Origin: Haplomitrium mnioides
Lineage: Eukaryota; Marchantiophyta; Haplomitriopsida; Calobryales
DNA length: 41,272 nt
Direction of reading: 5' to 3'
Assembly: GCA_049999725.1 (NCBI GenBank)
Contig: JBNGIS010037740.1
Coordinates: 1-41,272, forward strand
Positions 10,865-21,659 of this stretch are shown piece after piece. The notes below the pieces were generated by a model. The model ran no database searches, was not told where the DNA came from, and saw only the letters and a program-made list of their open reading frames with translations. Each line of letters begins with the position of its first letter. Position 1 is the stretch's first letter. A program made the position numbers and the translations under genes.

Positions 10865-11960
10865 AATGCACCGGTCTCTTTTATTGAATCAATGTAAATC
10901 ATGTTTAATACATACCAAATTATTCTCAAACAAAACAATAGGATTAGACAGACAAGGCAAGTCACATTGCAAACTCATGTAATCAAGCATCCTTCTCAAC
11001 CAAATGCAATCTCTACTAGCCTCATAGACTGCTATGATCTATGGATGATTAGAAGAGCTCCAAGTTAGAGTTTGTTTGGTACTCTTCTAAGATATAGCAG
11101 TATGACCATATAGGATACATAGCCAATTTGGGATTTACCATCACAAAAATTGGATAAATATTTGACATCCATATAGCTAGTGAGGATCTTGTTAGTATGC
11201 TTTAGGAAATAAAGTATCATATTAGTGGTACTTTGTAAGTATCAAAAGATATACTTAATATCATTCCAATGTTGGTTGTGAACTATGCATAGAAAGCAAT
11301 CTCACAACAAAGGAAATATCAGGTCAAGTTTGGTTAGCAAGAAACATAAGAGCGCTAATAGCTAAAAGATAAGGTGCTTCATATCCAAGCAAGGGCTTGG
11401 TTTCAGTTCTCTTCATGAAAATATCTTTATCCAATGTATGTACCTTCATAAGAGATGAAATTGGATGAGCTTTATCTATGTAGAATTTTTTAACGACTTT
11501 CTTTGTATATATACTTTGATGCAAAAGTGTGCTACCTTCTAAGTACTTAAATCAAAGTTGGTACTCAAATTGAAGTACTTAATAGTTGGTCTTTTTTAGT
11601 ATCCTTCATATGAAAAGTTTTCTTAAGCATTTTAATAGTATGCTAAAGTAAGGATTTGTGACCAAAAAAATTAATATTATCAACATATATGACAACAATT
11701 AAAAATTCTTTGCTAGCATGTTTGATGAATAAACATGGTTCTATGTCTTCATGGTAAAAAACCATAGCTAAAACTTGCTCTTGAAATCTTTTATTCCATA
11801 TACGACAACTTTGCTTTAGTTCATAAATAGATCTCATAATTTGGAAAACACATCCATCCTTGGTTACATGCATAGATTGATGTACATGAGGGCCTAAAAA
11901 TCCACTCGCTAGTAAATGCATATGATGAACTAAAGGTCCTTGCATGATGCTCATTCTATT
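10865..11960 (-). pseudogene. Copia reverse transcriptase (3' half) and RNase H remnant
   Basis: Minus-strand translation shows IMRSIYELKQSCRIWNKRF (about 11790-11845), EPCLFIKHASKEFLIVVIYV (about 11675-11740, ending in YVDN where the catalytic YVDD is expected), SIYTKKVVKKFYIDKAHP (about 11470-11525) and a degraded LGYEAPYLLAISALMFLANQT, the classic LG-x-PYLxAxGALMYLA block. RNase H follows in broken frames down to about 10870 with RDCIWL-like and DNxxCI-like remnants. Many stops; part of the pol polyprotein of a plant copia element. Confidence 0.87.
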
Positions 11961-12059
11961 GGAAAGACATGAGAACTGTAATTGATCATGTGGTTCTTTA
12001 GAAGACCAATATCATTCTCAATGTAATCACTCAAAGCTTCCTCTTTCTCCAAAATAACT

Positions 12060-13050
12060 CCACGAGTTTTAGGTTGTGTTCTATTCTACTTACTCTGATT
12101 GTATAAAGCAACTAGATGTGCAGGGATTCTACACATTTTATGAGTGTGTCCTTGTGTACCACATCTGAAACATGTGATCGTTGTTGGAGGAATACTCATA
12201 CTTAGCACAGATCTATTCTCAGTAAGAGGTCTACCACCTTTTTTTCCTCTTTGATAAAGCTTGCCACAAATGTTTCAACCTCTGCTCCTCTCCATGAATG
12301 CCTATCCTTTGTATGCAATGGTAAATCTTCCTCTTTTGGAAGTTTTTCTTCCACTTGCAAATTTGGCTCTTCCACTAAAAGTGCCTTTGTTATTGGCAAA
12401 TACAAAGTAATGAGTTTTAGATGTTTTTTTTTTGTTGTAAGCACTATGCTAGGTGGTCTTGTCTTAGAGTTTTTAGCAACATTTCTTGGTGCTTTTCAGC
12501 TCTAAAGATCTAGTAAATTTCATGTTTACATATTGAGCATACAATCATGTTTTTTGGTCTGGAATGTAAATAGAGTCTTCTCTATCTACTCCTCATCATC
12601 AACTAGTTGTCCACATAAGGTGAGTTGTGATGTAGCTCTAAAGAGTTCACTATTGTAATTTGAAATGGAAGTGAAATCCTAAACTCTTTGATTAACGTAG
12701 TCATGTTTGGCCTTTGGAAAGTGTATTGTCTTGGTATGGTCAAGCCTGTCATTAAGGTTCTCCTACAATATTCTGGGATTACTCTCATTCAAGTACTTAT
12801 TTTTGAGGGATCAATCAAGTGATGCCTTAGAAAGACTAGTGCTTGAGCTTTTGTTGGGCAGTGATCTCATTATCAATGAGTATGGTGTTCTCTTATCCTT
12901 AAGAGACCAAATAGGTTGTTGCATCTAATGAGTATGAGAGGTAATTTTCTCCATCTATGGTCAATGGCTTAAAGTTTAGCTTTTCTATGGTTATGTTGTA
13001 ATGCAAAGTTCAAAACCTCAATACTCAAGATATAAATGATTGGTATTGGA
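12060..13050 (-). pseudogene. Copia gag remnant with CCHC zinc knuckle
   Basis: The clearest stretch reads LLVEEPNLQVEEK ... GAEVETFVASFIKEEKK (12210-12400) and ends with the knuckle CFRCGTQGHTHKMC, a perfect CX2CX4HX4C, at about 12130-12172. The upstream part (12540-13000) retains scattered gag-like segments matching 15740-16020 of the plus-strand copia. Frameshifts and stops throughout. Gag binds and packages element RNA in copia elements. Confidence 0.75.
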
Positions 13051-15247
13051 ATTACAAAGAAATTTTGTTTTTGTTTTTGAAAGGTGAATTGATCCATGTG
13101 ATTTTCAGTGTTGAATATAGTTCAAATTTGTTGTCAATGTTGACTTCCGTAATATGGTTGTTGTAACTAGAGTATGAAATTGATTTGTTGTTGTTGTTGT
13201 TTGTTGCTTCAAGTTGATGTTGATTTAGCAATCTTCAATCAACAACTATAACTTTGGAGTGTCTCAACAATAGATATATCTTAGAAATGGCATCAATAAG
13301 GTTTAGTTCAACAATCTTCTTATGAAATTCCGCTTCGGTTCTTAAAATATTTCAATTGTTGTTGTGTGTTCTCATAAAAAAGAGCACACACTACAATTTG
13401 CTTGACAAATGAGCTTTCTTTGCTCATTTATCTTCTTCAACTATATTTTAGTGCAAGTTATTTCCTCTTTTATTTCATGTGGTGCACTTCATCAATTTTA
13501 GGTCTTAGTTTTCAACATTCTCTTCTTTGATTTTGGGTTATCTATCCATCATCACATCAAATTTACTCTTTGTAGCAAGGAATTATGGTCTCTTGCAATT
13601 TCAGATAATGTTGATTTATCTACAGGTAGGCAAAATTGTGTTCTTTGTCAAGCAACTCTATCTTTCAAATGCTTTGTATGATCGACAAAGAATAGCAAAT
13701 CAAAGAACAATGGATCAAAGAACAATGGATCAAAGAATAGCAGATCAAATAACATTAGATCAAAGAGAGCATCAAATTGAAGAGAACACAGATCACAGAA
13801 GAAAACAGCTTGAAGAAGACGTGGTCATGAATAAATCAAAGAAGCAAATGTCAAAGAAGAAATCAAAACCTAAAAATTTGAAAGGCTTCTTAAAGAGCTA
13901 GAAATTAATATGAAGAACCACACAACAATACTTGAGTAGCTAGAGAGCAGCTCGATGAAGCCTTAAACTAAAGAAGCGCACCCAAACATAGCTACTCGAC
14001 AAAAGCTTGCAAGGTCAAGCATTAAAGACATTGTCTAGGTTTGTTGAATAGCAGGTCATCCCTTATTTTCAACTAGTCTTGGTTATTAATATTTTCATGC
14101 CAATTTCAATTTATGCTTTTATTTCTTTACATGTTTCTTCTAGTCGACATCTTCAATCAATTCTTTCTTTCAAAAGAACCTTCTTTATCATTGATTCTTT
14201 CTTTCTGCGAACAAGTCTTTAGGTCTATCAAATAGCAATATGCTTTCCACTGCAAATCATTGCTTTCAGCTTCTTTGATGCAAACATATTGTTACATTTG
14301 ATTGCTTTAGATCGATGAACAAGTCTTTTGCAATATGCTATTTGGCATGTTTCTTCATCGATTGAAGGTTGAATTTAGCAAGCCATTCTCTTTTGTGATC
14401 TGCAATTCATTTCTTCAATGGGTTTCTTCTGCAATACTTTCCTTTGATTTCAGTTATGTGTAAATTTTCTTTTTCTAATGCCTTTCAGTTCTTTTCTTAA
14501 TTGATTTCTTTAGTTTAATACAAGTGGCTGATTGGGAGCTGGGATTTTTCATCAGAAGCTACATATATCTTTTGTTGATGTTGACTGCACTCACATTACC
14601 TTTCTCTTGATCAGATCATTTGCTTAGAATATTAAAGAAAGGATTTTGGCCATTCATCTCTTCACTGCCTACCAAAATCAAAACAGTGTACACTAGAAGT
14701 CTGGAATATAGTGCTTATGATGCTTAGTGCTGCAAATGTCTGGAATAAGGTTTAGGTGCAAGGTCTAGAAATGACAATAAAGTAGAAATCATCTATTCGT
14801 TCAGTATTTGAAGATTATTGATGGGTTAGTCCGGTTGAAGAGATTAAATATAGAAAAACGAAGTGATCTACCAACATTGAAGAACTCTGAAGTGATGAAA
14901 AAAAATGAGCGAATAATTTGGTAGAAGAAAATAAAACTAATAGATTTTTTTATAAAATATATAGGTGCCTCCAAGCTTGTGTGACTGTATTATAAGAAGG
15001 TTCTAAATAAAGCAGCTATAATTAAGAAAATAGAAAAACTCAATACAAAAGAAAAATAAAAAATATAAGAAATTTTCAAGGAAAATTTATCAAGAAAAAA
15101 AACCGAGATTGGAAAATGAATTTCTAAAATTTTGAAAAAAAAAAAAAAAATTTACAAAAAAGAAATTGTATATGGAAAATTTGACTTAGAAAATGAGAAT
15201 TTAGTAAGAACAATTTATGTTAGAGAAAAAGTACTGATAACGTGTTA
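13051..15247. other. AT-rich non-coding stretch with simple repeats
   Basis: No gene or element is recognised. It holds a (TTG)n run near 13180-13205, a 15-bp tandem repeat at 13683-13772, and an A17 run near 15133-15149. The single open frame at 13527-13901 is lengthened by the 15-bp repeat and has no known domain. The region separates two copia elements whose 5' ends face each other, so it probably includes decayed leader or LTR sequence. Confidence 0.6.
13683..13772 (+). repeat. 15-bp tandem repeat (GATCAAAGAACAATG type), about five units
   Basis: Units GATCAAAGAACAATG, GATCAAAGAACAATG, GATCAAAGAATAGCA, GATCAAATAACATTA and GATCAAAGAGAGCAT run head to tail after one diverged unit. In one frame they would encode a DQRTM pentapeptide repeat, but nothing supports a real protein. 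Confidence 0.9.
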
Positions 15248-15396
15248 GATTATATATGTGATTACAATGCGAGCATTCGCATTCATATAGCTATATTAAG
15301 AAATAAGCCTTTCATAAGCAATCACTTCCTTTCTCAAGTCATGAATCAAAGTGCTCCTTACAATCTTCACTAACTTCTTCTTCTTCTTCTTCTTCT

Positions 15397-15444
<48 letters not shown>

Positions 15445-15486
15445 ATCCATAACATATTTGAACTACATTCACTGTTGAACAATAAC
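15248..15486. mobile_element. LTR-like block with TGTTA...TAACA ends
   Basis: The block starts TGTTAGATTATATATG and can be closed at GAACAATAACA, giving 5-bp inverted ends TGTTA/TAACA over 239 bp. On the minus strand the sequence just outside the left end, ACGTTATCAGTACTT, resembles a degraded initiator-methionine primer-binding site (consensus TGGTATCAGAGC), which would make this the 5' LTR of the minus-strand copia at 10865-13050. No matching second LTR and no target duplication were found. It contains a palindrome ATGCGA-GCAT-TCGCAT near 15268. Confidence 0.35.
15372..15442 (+). repeat. (CTT)n(CT)n microsatellite
   Basis: An uninterrupted run of about nine CTT units passes into about twenty CT units. 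Pyrimidine runs of this kind are common in plant 5' leaders, which fits its place within a possible LTR. Confidence 0.97.
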
Positions 15487-15739
15487 AAAGATAAATTAAT
15501 CTTTTAGAAACAAAGAAAAATTTCTTGTATTTACAGTAATTTCATTTCATATCTTGAGTTTTAGGCTTCTGAACTCTGTATAATAATATAATTATGGAAA
15601 ATTTAAATTTTAAACCAGTAACCATAGACTGAGAGAATTATCTCTCTTTCACTTGATGTAGCAACTCATCTAGTCTCTAAGTGGCTAGAGAACACAATTC
15701 GGACTGATGATGGAATAACCCCACAATAAAAAGAAAAGT

Positions 15740-16430
15740 AATGCAATAATTCTATAGGAGAACCTCAAAGATAGGTTACAAATACATTTAATTTGCCCAA
15801 AGCCAAACACGATTGGGCCAATCTTAGAGTCAAAGATTTCACATCCACTGCCAAGTGTAATGGTAAATTGTTTAGAGTCATATTTCATCTTGCTTTGTCT
15901 GGACAACCTGTGGATGATGAAGAATAGATAGAGAAGACTCTATCTACATTCCACCATGCTAACATGATAATGTATGCATAGTACAAAAATATGAAATTCA
16001 CTAGGTACTCTAAACTAATAACACATATGCTACTTGTTAAAAAACATCAAGAGATGTTTAACTTAGAGAATTCAAGGCTACTTGGTACTTTTTCCATATC
16101 CCAGCCTATTGAATCTCACTACTCCATGCTTGTAAATAACAAAGGCTTTTCACACAAAAGAGCCAAATACATACGTGGAAGACAAACTTCCAAAAAAGAG
16201 GAAAATTTCTCACTTCATGCAAAGGTCAAACATTCAAGGGGAGAGGCTGAGGCTGTGGTTGTCTTGACAGATCTTATGCAAGTGAAAAAAAAGCTGATAG
16301 ACCTCAAATTGATAACAAATCTGCACTAAACATAAGTAATTATTCATCAATAGTAACTTGTTACAGATGTGGTACAAAGGAATATACATAAAAGATATGT
16401 AGAATCCATACACATCTAGCTTTTGTATAC
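15740..16430 (+). pseudogene. Copia gag remnant
   Basis: Plus-strand reading gives VIFHLALSGQPVDDEE, IEKTLSTFHHANMI (about 15930-15970), then MKFTRYSKLITHMLLVKKHQ (from 15991) in the longest open piece (15991-16329), and a decayed zinc knuckle CYRCGTKEYT-stop-KIC at about 16359-16400 in which the histidine has become tyrosine. Layout equals that of plant copia gag: a helical domain followed by a charged RGR-type linker and one knuckle. Confidence 0.75.
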
Positions 16431-16559
16431 ATCCAAAGCAAGTAGAAGAATATACAACATGAAACTCATAGAATATTTTTTGAGAAAGAAGACACTCTAA
16501 ATTACTTTTTTTAGAATGATATTGAGCTACAAAAAAATCATACGATCAACTATAGTTCA

Positions 16560-17475
16560 CATGTCCTTCTTCTTGAAGACAATAGAACCTGGATTATTGA
16601 CAGTGGTATTACTCATACCATTCTGAAATGCACATCATATTTTTCACACATTATACTTTCAAGTCGACAAAAAATAACCATTATAGAAAGTAATCAAATT
16701 GAAGAAGGATATGAACATGCTAAAATTATTTTATCGCAAAGAACAATTCTATACATGAAATCTGCCATATATACACCTAACTATACTAAAACTTTGATAA
16801 TCTTTAAAGATATACGTGATAGCGGTTTTTTATACATACTAGTACATATAAAGACTAGAAGGCTCTACACACTTTACAAAAGACTCCTAAAGGCATGAAA
16901 ATAAAGGAAACATTTTTTGCTTATCCGCTTGGATTTTGTGTTATAGAATTAAATAATTTTCATACTGATGCACTACAAATTGATCAATTAGATCTTTGGC
17001 ATAAATGATTAGAGCATCTAAGCACAACTATATTTCATAACATAAAGAAAGTGATTCAAAACATCCCTACTTATGTAAGCCCTCAATTGATTATGAAATC
17101 GTACATAGCATGTTGGTCCTTAGACCATTGACATCCAAGACCATTACGGATATACTTAGATTTCTTGAGAGAATCTATGCTGACGTGTGTGGTCTTATAA
17201 AGCCACCTAATGGATCTTTTTTTGGTTATCATATGCATTTCTCTAAAGTGGTCATAAGTTTCTTTACCTTTTGCTCAAAATCTAGTCTTTCCTAGAGTTC
17301 TAGCACACATTTTAAAATTAAAAGCTCAATTTTCAATAACCCAATTAGAATTTTAAGAGCTGATAATGCTATAGAATTTTCATCTAAGAGTTTCAACAAC
17401 TTTTGTATGACCACAAGCATAGACAACCAATACTCGGTCTCTCACATGCATATACCAAAGAGTGGACCTATTTCC
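16560..17475 (+). pseudogene. Copia protease and integrase remnant
   Basis: The protease active site reads RTWIIDSGITHTI (about 16583-16622), matching the WIxDSGAT(H/S) signature. A pre-integrase segment LDLWHK ... LEHLSTTIFHNI follows (about 16990-17045). Integrase core pieces are FLERIYADVCGLIKPPNGSF (17161-17220), with the first catalytic Asp in ADVCG, and IRILRADNAIEFSSKSFNNF (about 17347-17405), with the second in RADNA. The third catalytic residue lies in the deleted part. Frame breaks include TAG after SKSSLS. Confidence 0.8.
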
Positions 17476-18660
17476 TATCATGTGCATCAATCTATGCTAT
17501 TGTTCACGGATGGAGATGCACTCTAGATTATGAAATCTATATATGAACTTAAACAAGGTGGTAGTATCTGGTATTAGAGATTTTAGAAAGAGATGTTGGC
17601 TATAGGTTTTTATCATAAAGACATTGCATTGCTTACTCATCAAACATATAAACAATGAATTTATAATTTTTGTGATATATATATCTTTTGTATCAAAATA
17701 CATATACTAAGAAGGTCTTTAAACAATTTAATATGATAAAGATCATCTATTTACTTCTCATATGGAGATTTGTACGCTGGATAGAGATAAAGATATGTTT
17801 AGAAAGAGAATTGAAACTTAAGCTTTACTTTAATCTAAGACACCTTATCTCTCAATCATTTGTGCTCTCATGTTTTTTGCCAACCAAACTGGTCCAGACA
17901 TTTCCTTTGCCAAGAACTTACTTGCTAGACATAGTTCACAACCCACTATACAACATTTGAATGGTATTAAACATATCTTTTGATATTTAAATGCACTATG
18001 GACATAGGACTTTATTACCCCAAGCATATTGACAAGATCCTCAATATTTATGTTGATGTTGAACATTTATCCAATCCAGACAATGCAGAATCACAAACCT
18101 AATATATATTCCTATATGGTCTTACAAATATATCTTGGAACATTACTAAAAAAAACTTTGAATTGTACTTCTTCTAATTATTATGAGATTATTACATTGC
18201 ATAAGGCTAGTAGGGAGTGTATTTAGTTAAGAATGGTGATTGATCATATAAGTAGGCATTATGGTTTGTCTTATATCACCTTACTATTTTGTATGAGGAT
18301 AATTTTGCATGTGTTGAATAGGTTTACTAGGAATTCATTAAAGGAGACCAGATTAAACACATTGTGTTATAGGACTATAGGACTAAGTCTATCTATACCC
18401 TATATATAGATAGGGTTACATACATTCGAGACTATCCATGTATTCTATTCTATGGAATGAAGAAGTGCGGCGCAGCGTGACTTGCATGTGTGTCTCATCT
18501 ATACGATAACACATTGTGCCAAAGTTTTTTTTAATCATAATGAGTAATATGACATCATATCTGTATAGGCTATTGATAGAAAAGATAATTGCATTGATTT
18601 ACTTACAAAGGCCTTGACTCAAGCCTTTTATGTGATTCATTGTGACGACATTGGCCTACA
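17476..18660 (+). pseudogene. Copia reverse transcriptase (3' half) and RNase H remnant
   Basis: Begins with HVHQSM at the deletion junction, then IMKSIYELKQGGSIWY (about 17530-17578), YTKKVFKQFNMIKII (17703-17747), KHIDKILNIYVDVEHLSNPD (about 18023-18080), SSNYYEIITLHKASRECI (18173-18226, the RNase H core block), ILYEDNFACVE (about 18284-18318) and IDLLTKALTQ (about 18597-18627), the usual end of copia RNase H. The YVDD box is not preserved. The reading is interrupted at 18365-18511 by a small LTR. Confidence 0.8.
18360..18516 (+). mobile_element. 147-bp solo LTR (TRIM-like) with 5-bp target duplication
   Basis: The insert 18365-18511 starts TGTTATAGGAC and ends ATACGATAACA, so its termini are a perfect 6-bp inverted repeat TGTTAT/ATAACA. 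CATTG is duplicated at 18360-18364 and 18512-18516. Removing the insert plus one CATTG restores a normal copia RNase H transition from GDQIKHI to the following segment. Size and ends fit a solo LTR of a terminal-repeat retrotransposon in miniature. CCTATATATAG near 18400 could serve as a TATA box. Confidence 0.78.
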
Positions 18661-18890
18661 TCAACTATCTCAAATTTTTGAGACTTGATTGATTACTATT
18701 ATTCTATTTTCTCAAATTTTGTATATGTTTTCATAGATTCAGGTGGTTGCACTCTTTTCCTTGCAAGAGTATGAGAGGGTAATGATGCAACACTTTTATC
18801 TTGTATAAGGAAACAATTATAGATGAATAAGAAGGAGTTCTAAACCTAGATACTTATATTTTTGTTTTTGGCGTTCCTATCTTACAACCA

Positions 18891-18898
18891 AAGGGGAG
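18891..18898 (+). other. Polypurine tract of plus-strand copia
   Basis: AAGGGGAG (preceded by another A) directly abuts the TG that opens the 3' LTR. This is the plus-strand primer for reverse transcription in LTR retrotransposons. Confidence 0.8.
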
Positions 18899-19130
18899 TG
18901 TTAAGATATAAAATTAAACTAACTAAAAAATTAAGGCAATCTTTCATTAATCTATATATCCTTTAAGAACATATGGTTATAACTATCATTGAGATAGTAC
19001 TTATGAGAAAAGATATGCACATTTGATATTGATTGAGATTGATATGAGAAGAGATGAGGAGAAAGATTAAGCACCTTGTTACTCTTGCTTGAATGTTTGA
19101 CATAGAAGATACACATTATAGCATAATAAT
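18899..19130 (+). repeat. 3' LTR of plus-strand copia
   Basis: Starts TGTTAAGATATAAAATT just after the polypurine tract, as in many plant copia LTRs. The right end is not precise: homology to element R begins by about 19135, so the LTR is about 230 bp or is truncated. No matching 5' LTR was found in the window. Confidence 0.65.
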
Positions 19131-19134
19131 CAAT

Positions 19135-19265
19135 GAGATCAAAATTTTACTCAAAAAATTTTTCTATCGACTTTCAATAAACACTTGAGTTGGCAAACAC
19201 TTTCCAGAGATAACCAAAAATCATGGGTTGAAAATTGTTTGTTCCAAATCTTTGCATCTAAAACA
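19135..19265 (-). pseudogene. Stray fragment of element R (third copy)
   Basis: ACACTTGAGTTGGCAAACAC and GGTTGAAAATTGTTTGTTCC match 7420-7500 in R1 and 20605-20690 in R2, that is the part of the transposase between catalytic core and C-terminus. It lies next to, but out of order with, the downstream end of R2, so it came from a separate copy or a rearrangement. Confidence 0.72.
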
Positions 19266-19514
19266 ACCTCTACTAGGAATCAAAAACAAGCAACTCAAAT
19301 TAGGAACTAATTTTTTTGTCAACAAAACGACGTTTTCATTTTCAAAAAACAAGAAAGAGGTTAATTTTTTAAAACAAAGTATGGGAGTTTTTTTTAACCA
19401 AAAATTTGGCAATTTCAACAAGCTTGCTAGATCAAAATGAAATATTTGTGTGCAAAATTGAATGCGATTCCTAGTTTTTTGTGGAAATGCTGAAGATCTC
19501 AAAGTCATTCAAAA

Positions 19515-19725
19515 GTCTACATCAAAGTCTATACCCGCAAGGGTTTTGAGTTCTATGTCAAAGTCTATGTGTGCTTAAGGTTTTGAGTTCCACAATAAAG
19601 TCTATGCGCGCATATGGTTCTGATAGTTGCATCAGAGTTCCTAAGCACAAGGGTTTTGAGTTCAACATTAGAGTCCAACTGCATAGAGGGTTCCAAGTTT
19701 TGCATCAAAGTCAATGTTAGCAAAG
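19515..19725. repeat. Palindromic minisatellite array M4
   Basis: About five units such as AAGTCTATGCGCGCATATGG (near 19600) and AAGTCTATGTGTGCTTAAGG. Same position and unit as M1 downstream of R1, but with fewer copies. Confidence 0.82.
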
Positions 19726-19929
19726 GATTCAGTAATCAAGGTGGGCGAAGGCTTCAACAATCCCAAAGCACAATGCTAATGGATTTAGTAGTCCAAACAC
19801 TCAAATGCTTCCAGCCAATAGGCAAGTAGCAAAAATATTGTAATATTTTATATTTCAAAACATTTAACAAACTAGAGTAGCTTTCTTTAATTGGTTTGTT
19901 TGTGTGAGAAGAAAGTCAAAAGAGAGAAT

Positions 19930-20560
19930 CATAATCTATGCTAAATTTAGTACATCTATATGTTATTTGGACTTGCTTTTTGCATGTGAGGTTGAGGATG
20001 CACTTTTTAAACAATAATTTCCAAAGAAAATAGTATTCACAAAAAGAAAACATTGAACACGTACTTGTTTTGGGTTTGGAGATTGCTTCTTCATCAAATG
20101 ACAAAAATTTTAGTGACTTTTGCAATCTAAAATGGTCTGGTTTTTGGGTTGAGTGATGTAGCATTGCAAATAAACATTTTGGTTTCCACATTGTGTCGAT
20201 TGCCAAATTCGTGAGTGTATCTTGTTTCATGTGAAACAGTTTCTTCTCGCGGCCTAGATGCTCTATCATAGATTGTTCAATGTGGACAAAATATACGTTC
20301 CAATGAAGCCTTTGCCTCTAGCTGGTGAACATCAACTTGAGAAGGTAAAACATTGTTTTGAGAAGCATTATAAGAGTTTGTGAAATCTATTTTGTAAAAC
20401 GTGAAATTTGTTTTGAATCCTCTTTGCTTATTTCAATAATGTATGATGCAATCTCGTGTTGGGCAAGAAAAAATTCATTCCACTAAAGAACATCAAAATC
20501 TATAAAGAACTTGTAGCAGTTCTCACCTTCGTTCTTCTTAATTGCAAATGCCACTTTTTT
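19930..20560 (-). pseudogene. C-terminal part of R2 transposase
   Basis: Minus-strand reading: VAFAIKKNEGENCYKFFIDF (about 20500-20560), then WNEFFLAQHEIASYIIE (about 20445-20495), then ASRPREETVSHETRYTHEFG (about 20205-20265), then FICNATSLNPKTRPF and a degraded WIAKVTKI (about 20100-20145). This is the uninterrupted version of the region that carries the 2881-bp insertion in R1. Stops after FDVL and elsewhere. Confidence 0.62.
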
Positions 20561-20599
20561 GTATCAACATTGTCCACAAAATTTCTTTGTTAGCTCCAT

Positions 20600-21340
20600 T
20601 ATACACTTGAATTAACAAATAACATTTGGAAGTAACCAAAATTCATTCATTGAAAACTATTTCCTCCAAAGTTTTGCATCCAAATCACTCAACTTGATCC
20701 TGAAATGTTGATTGAAAGTGATATTGTTAATCTCTTAAACCAAGAAGAGATGTTGTTGCAAAAAACAATTTGAAATCCAAAGTCTCACGTAAAAGAGTTA
20801 CTTGTGGTTTTGAATTTTAAGACAGTCATAGCAATTTACTAAGACTAATTATCATAAAAGCTTTGACACATTTCAAACGGTTTGAGAATCTACTTAACAT
20901 TTGATCAATTTGATCATGAGTATGGCTGACCATGAGGAAGCTTGCTTTGATTTTTGAAAGATATTCTTGGCAATAAGGAGACTAAGATATTCAAACAAAA
21001 TGAAATTCTTTTTCTCTCATGTGGTATTATCAAGTTGAAGATACAAGGTGAGAAGTATTGACCCGTGAAGCTCACATATTATTTTATTGAGCACTATCAT
21101 GATCAAATTGGAGTCGCTTATCAAGTTTTCATAGGTTAAGAGAAGACCCTGGAAAAAAGAGCATGATTAAAATTTACAGCACCAACAACGTGCACACCCA
21201 CCAAACAATCTTTATCAATGTCTTTTGGTGGTGAAGGCTAGTATAAAGTCATTGTTTTCTTTTGATCAATACCATCGATCATAGTGCCCAAGCATTTCTT
21301 ACCATTAGCATGACATTTTCTTTCATGCTTTGCAAGTTTT
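20600..21340 (-). pseudogene. Catalytic-core remnant of R2 DUF7869-type transposase
   Basis: Minus-strand order: CLGTMIDGIDQKKTM (21258-21300, candidate first acidic site), IDKDCLVGVHVVGA, LTLYLQLDNTT followed by a stop and EKKNFILFEYL (about 20990-21055, candidate second acidic site LDN), and SFLMVSHTHDQIDQMLSRFS (20881-20940). The last block matches the FLxVGHTHEDIDQxFSRxS signature that I recall as the strongest mark of DUF7869 proteins, and is the main reason for the family call. Frames shift twice between blocks. Confidence 0.78.
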
Positions 21341-21659
21341 GTTTTTGGTGATTATATTTGACTAGACAAACAACCAAAAAAAAAACCTATTATTTCTCAG
21401 AGATAGGTATTGTAATTCAAAATTTAAAGAGAGGTTGGGAGGAGTACCTAGTCCACAAAGGGTTGCAAAGTTTAACAAAATGTTTTCAGTGAAAAAAGGA
21501 CAAAATAAAAATGAATCCTCTTGCATTTAAGGTATTTAATGAGAAGGTGGTTTTAAACAAAATACTAGTTCTGTAGTTATAAGACAACACTAGAGAAAAT
21601 GAATCTTGTGTGTTCACAAACACACAAGTGTCCCAAGAGTTCAACAACAATAACAGACC

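Larger units (their letters stand above)
10865..13050 (-). mobile_element. Internally deleted Ty1/copia element (minus strand)
   Basis: Minus-strand order is gag (about 13050-12060), then directly the back half of reverse transcriptase and RNase H (11960-10865). Protease, integrase and the front of RT are missing. The RT part matches the copia at 15680-19130, including an unusual shared junction. The element stops abruptly near 10865, inside RNase H, against the end of R1; no 3' LTR or polypurine tract is seen. The stretch 10781-10864 between it and R1 is plain AT-rich sequence. Confidence 0.85.
15680..19130 (+). mobile_element. Ty1/copia element (plus strand), internally deleted and decayed
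   Basis: Recognisable order gag, protease, integrase, RT, RNase H, polypurine tract, 3' LTR is that of a Ty1/copia element. The integrase C-terminus and RT N-terminal half are missing, the same junction as in the minus-strand copia. A convincing 5' LTR matching the 3' LTR was not found. A 147-bp solo LTR has landed in the RNase H region. All frames are broken by stops. Confidence 0.87.

Noticed and set aside
13527-13901. 124-codon frame with DQRTM repeats
   Set aside because: Length comes from a 15-bp tandem repeat; upstream and downstream composition not coding-like.
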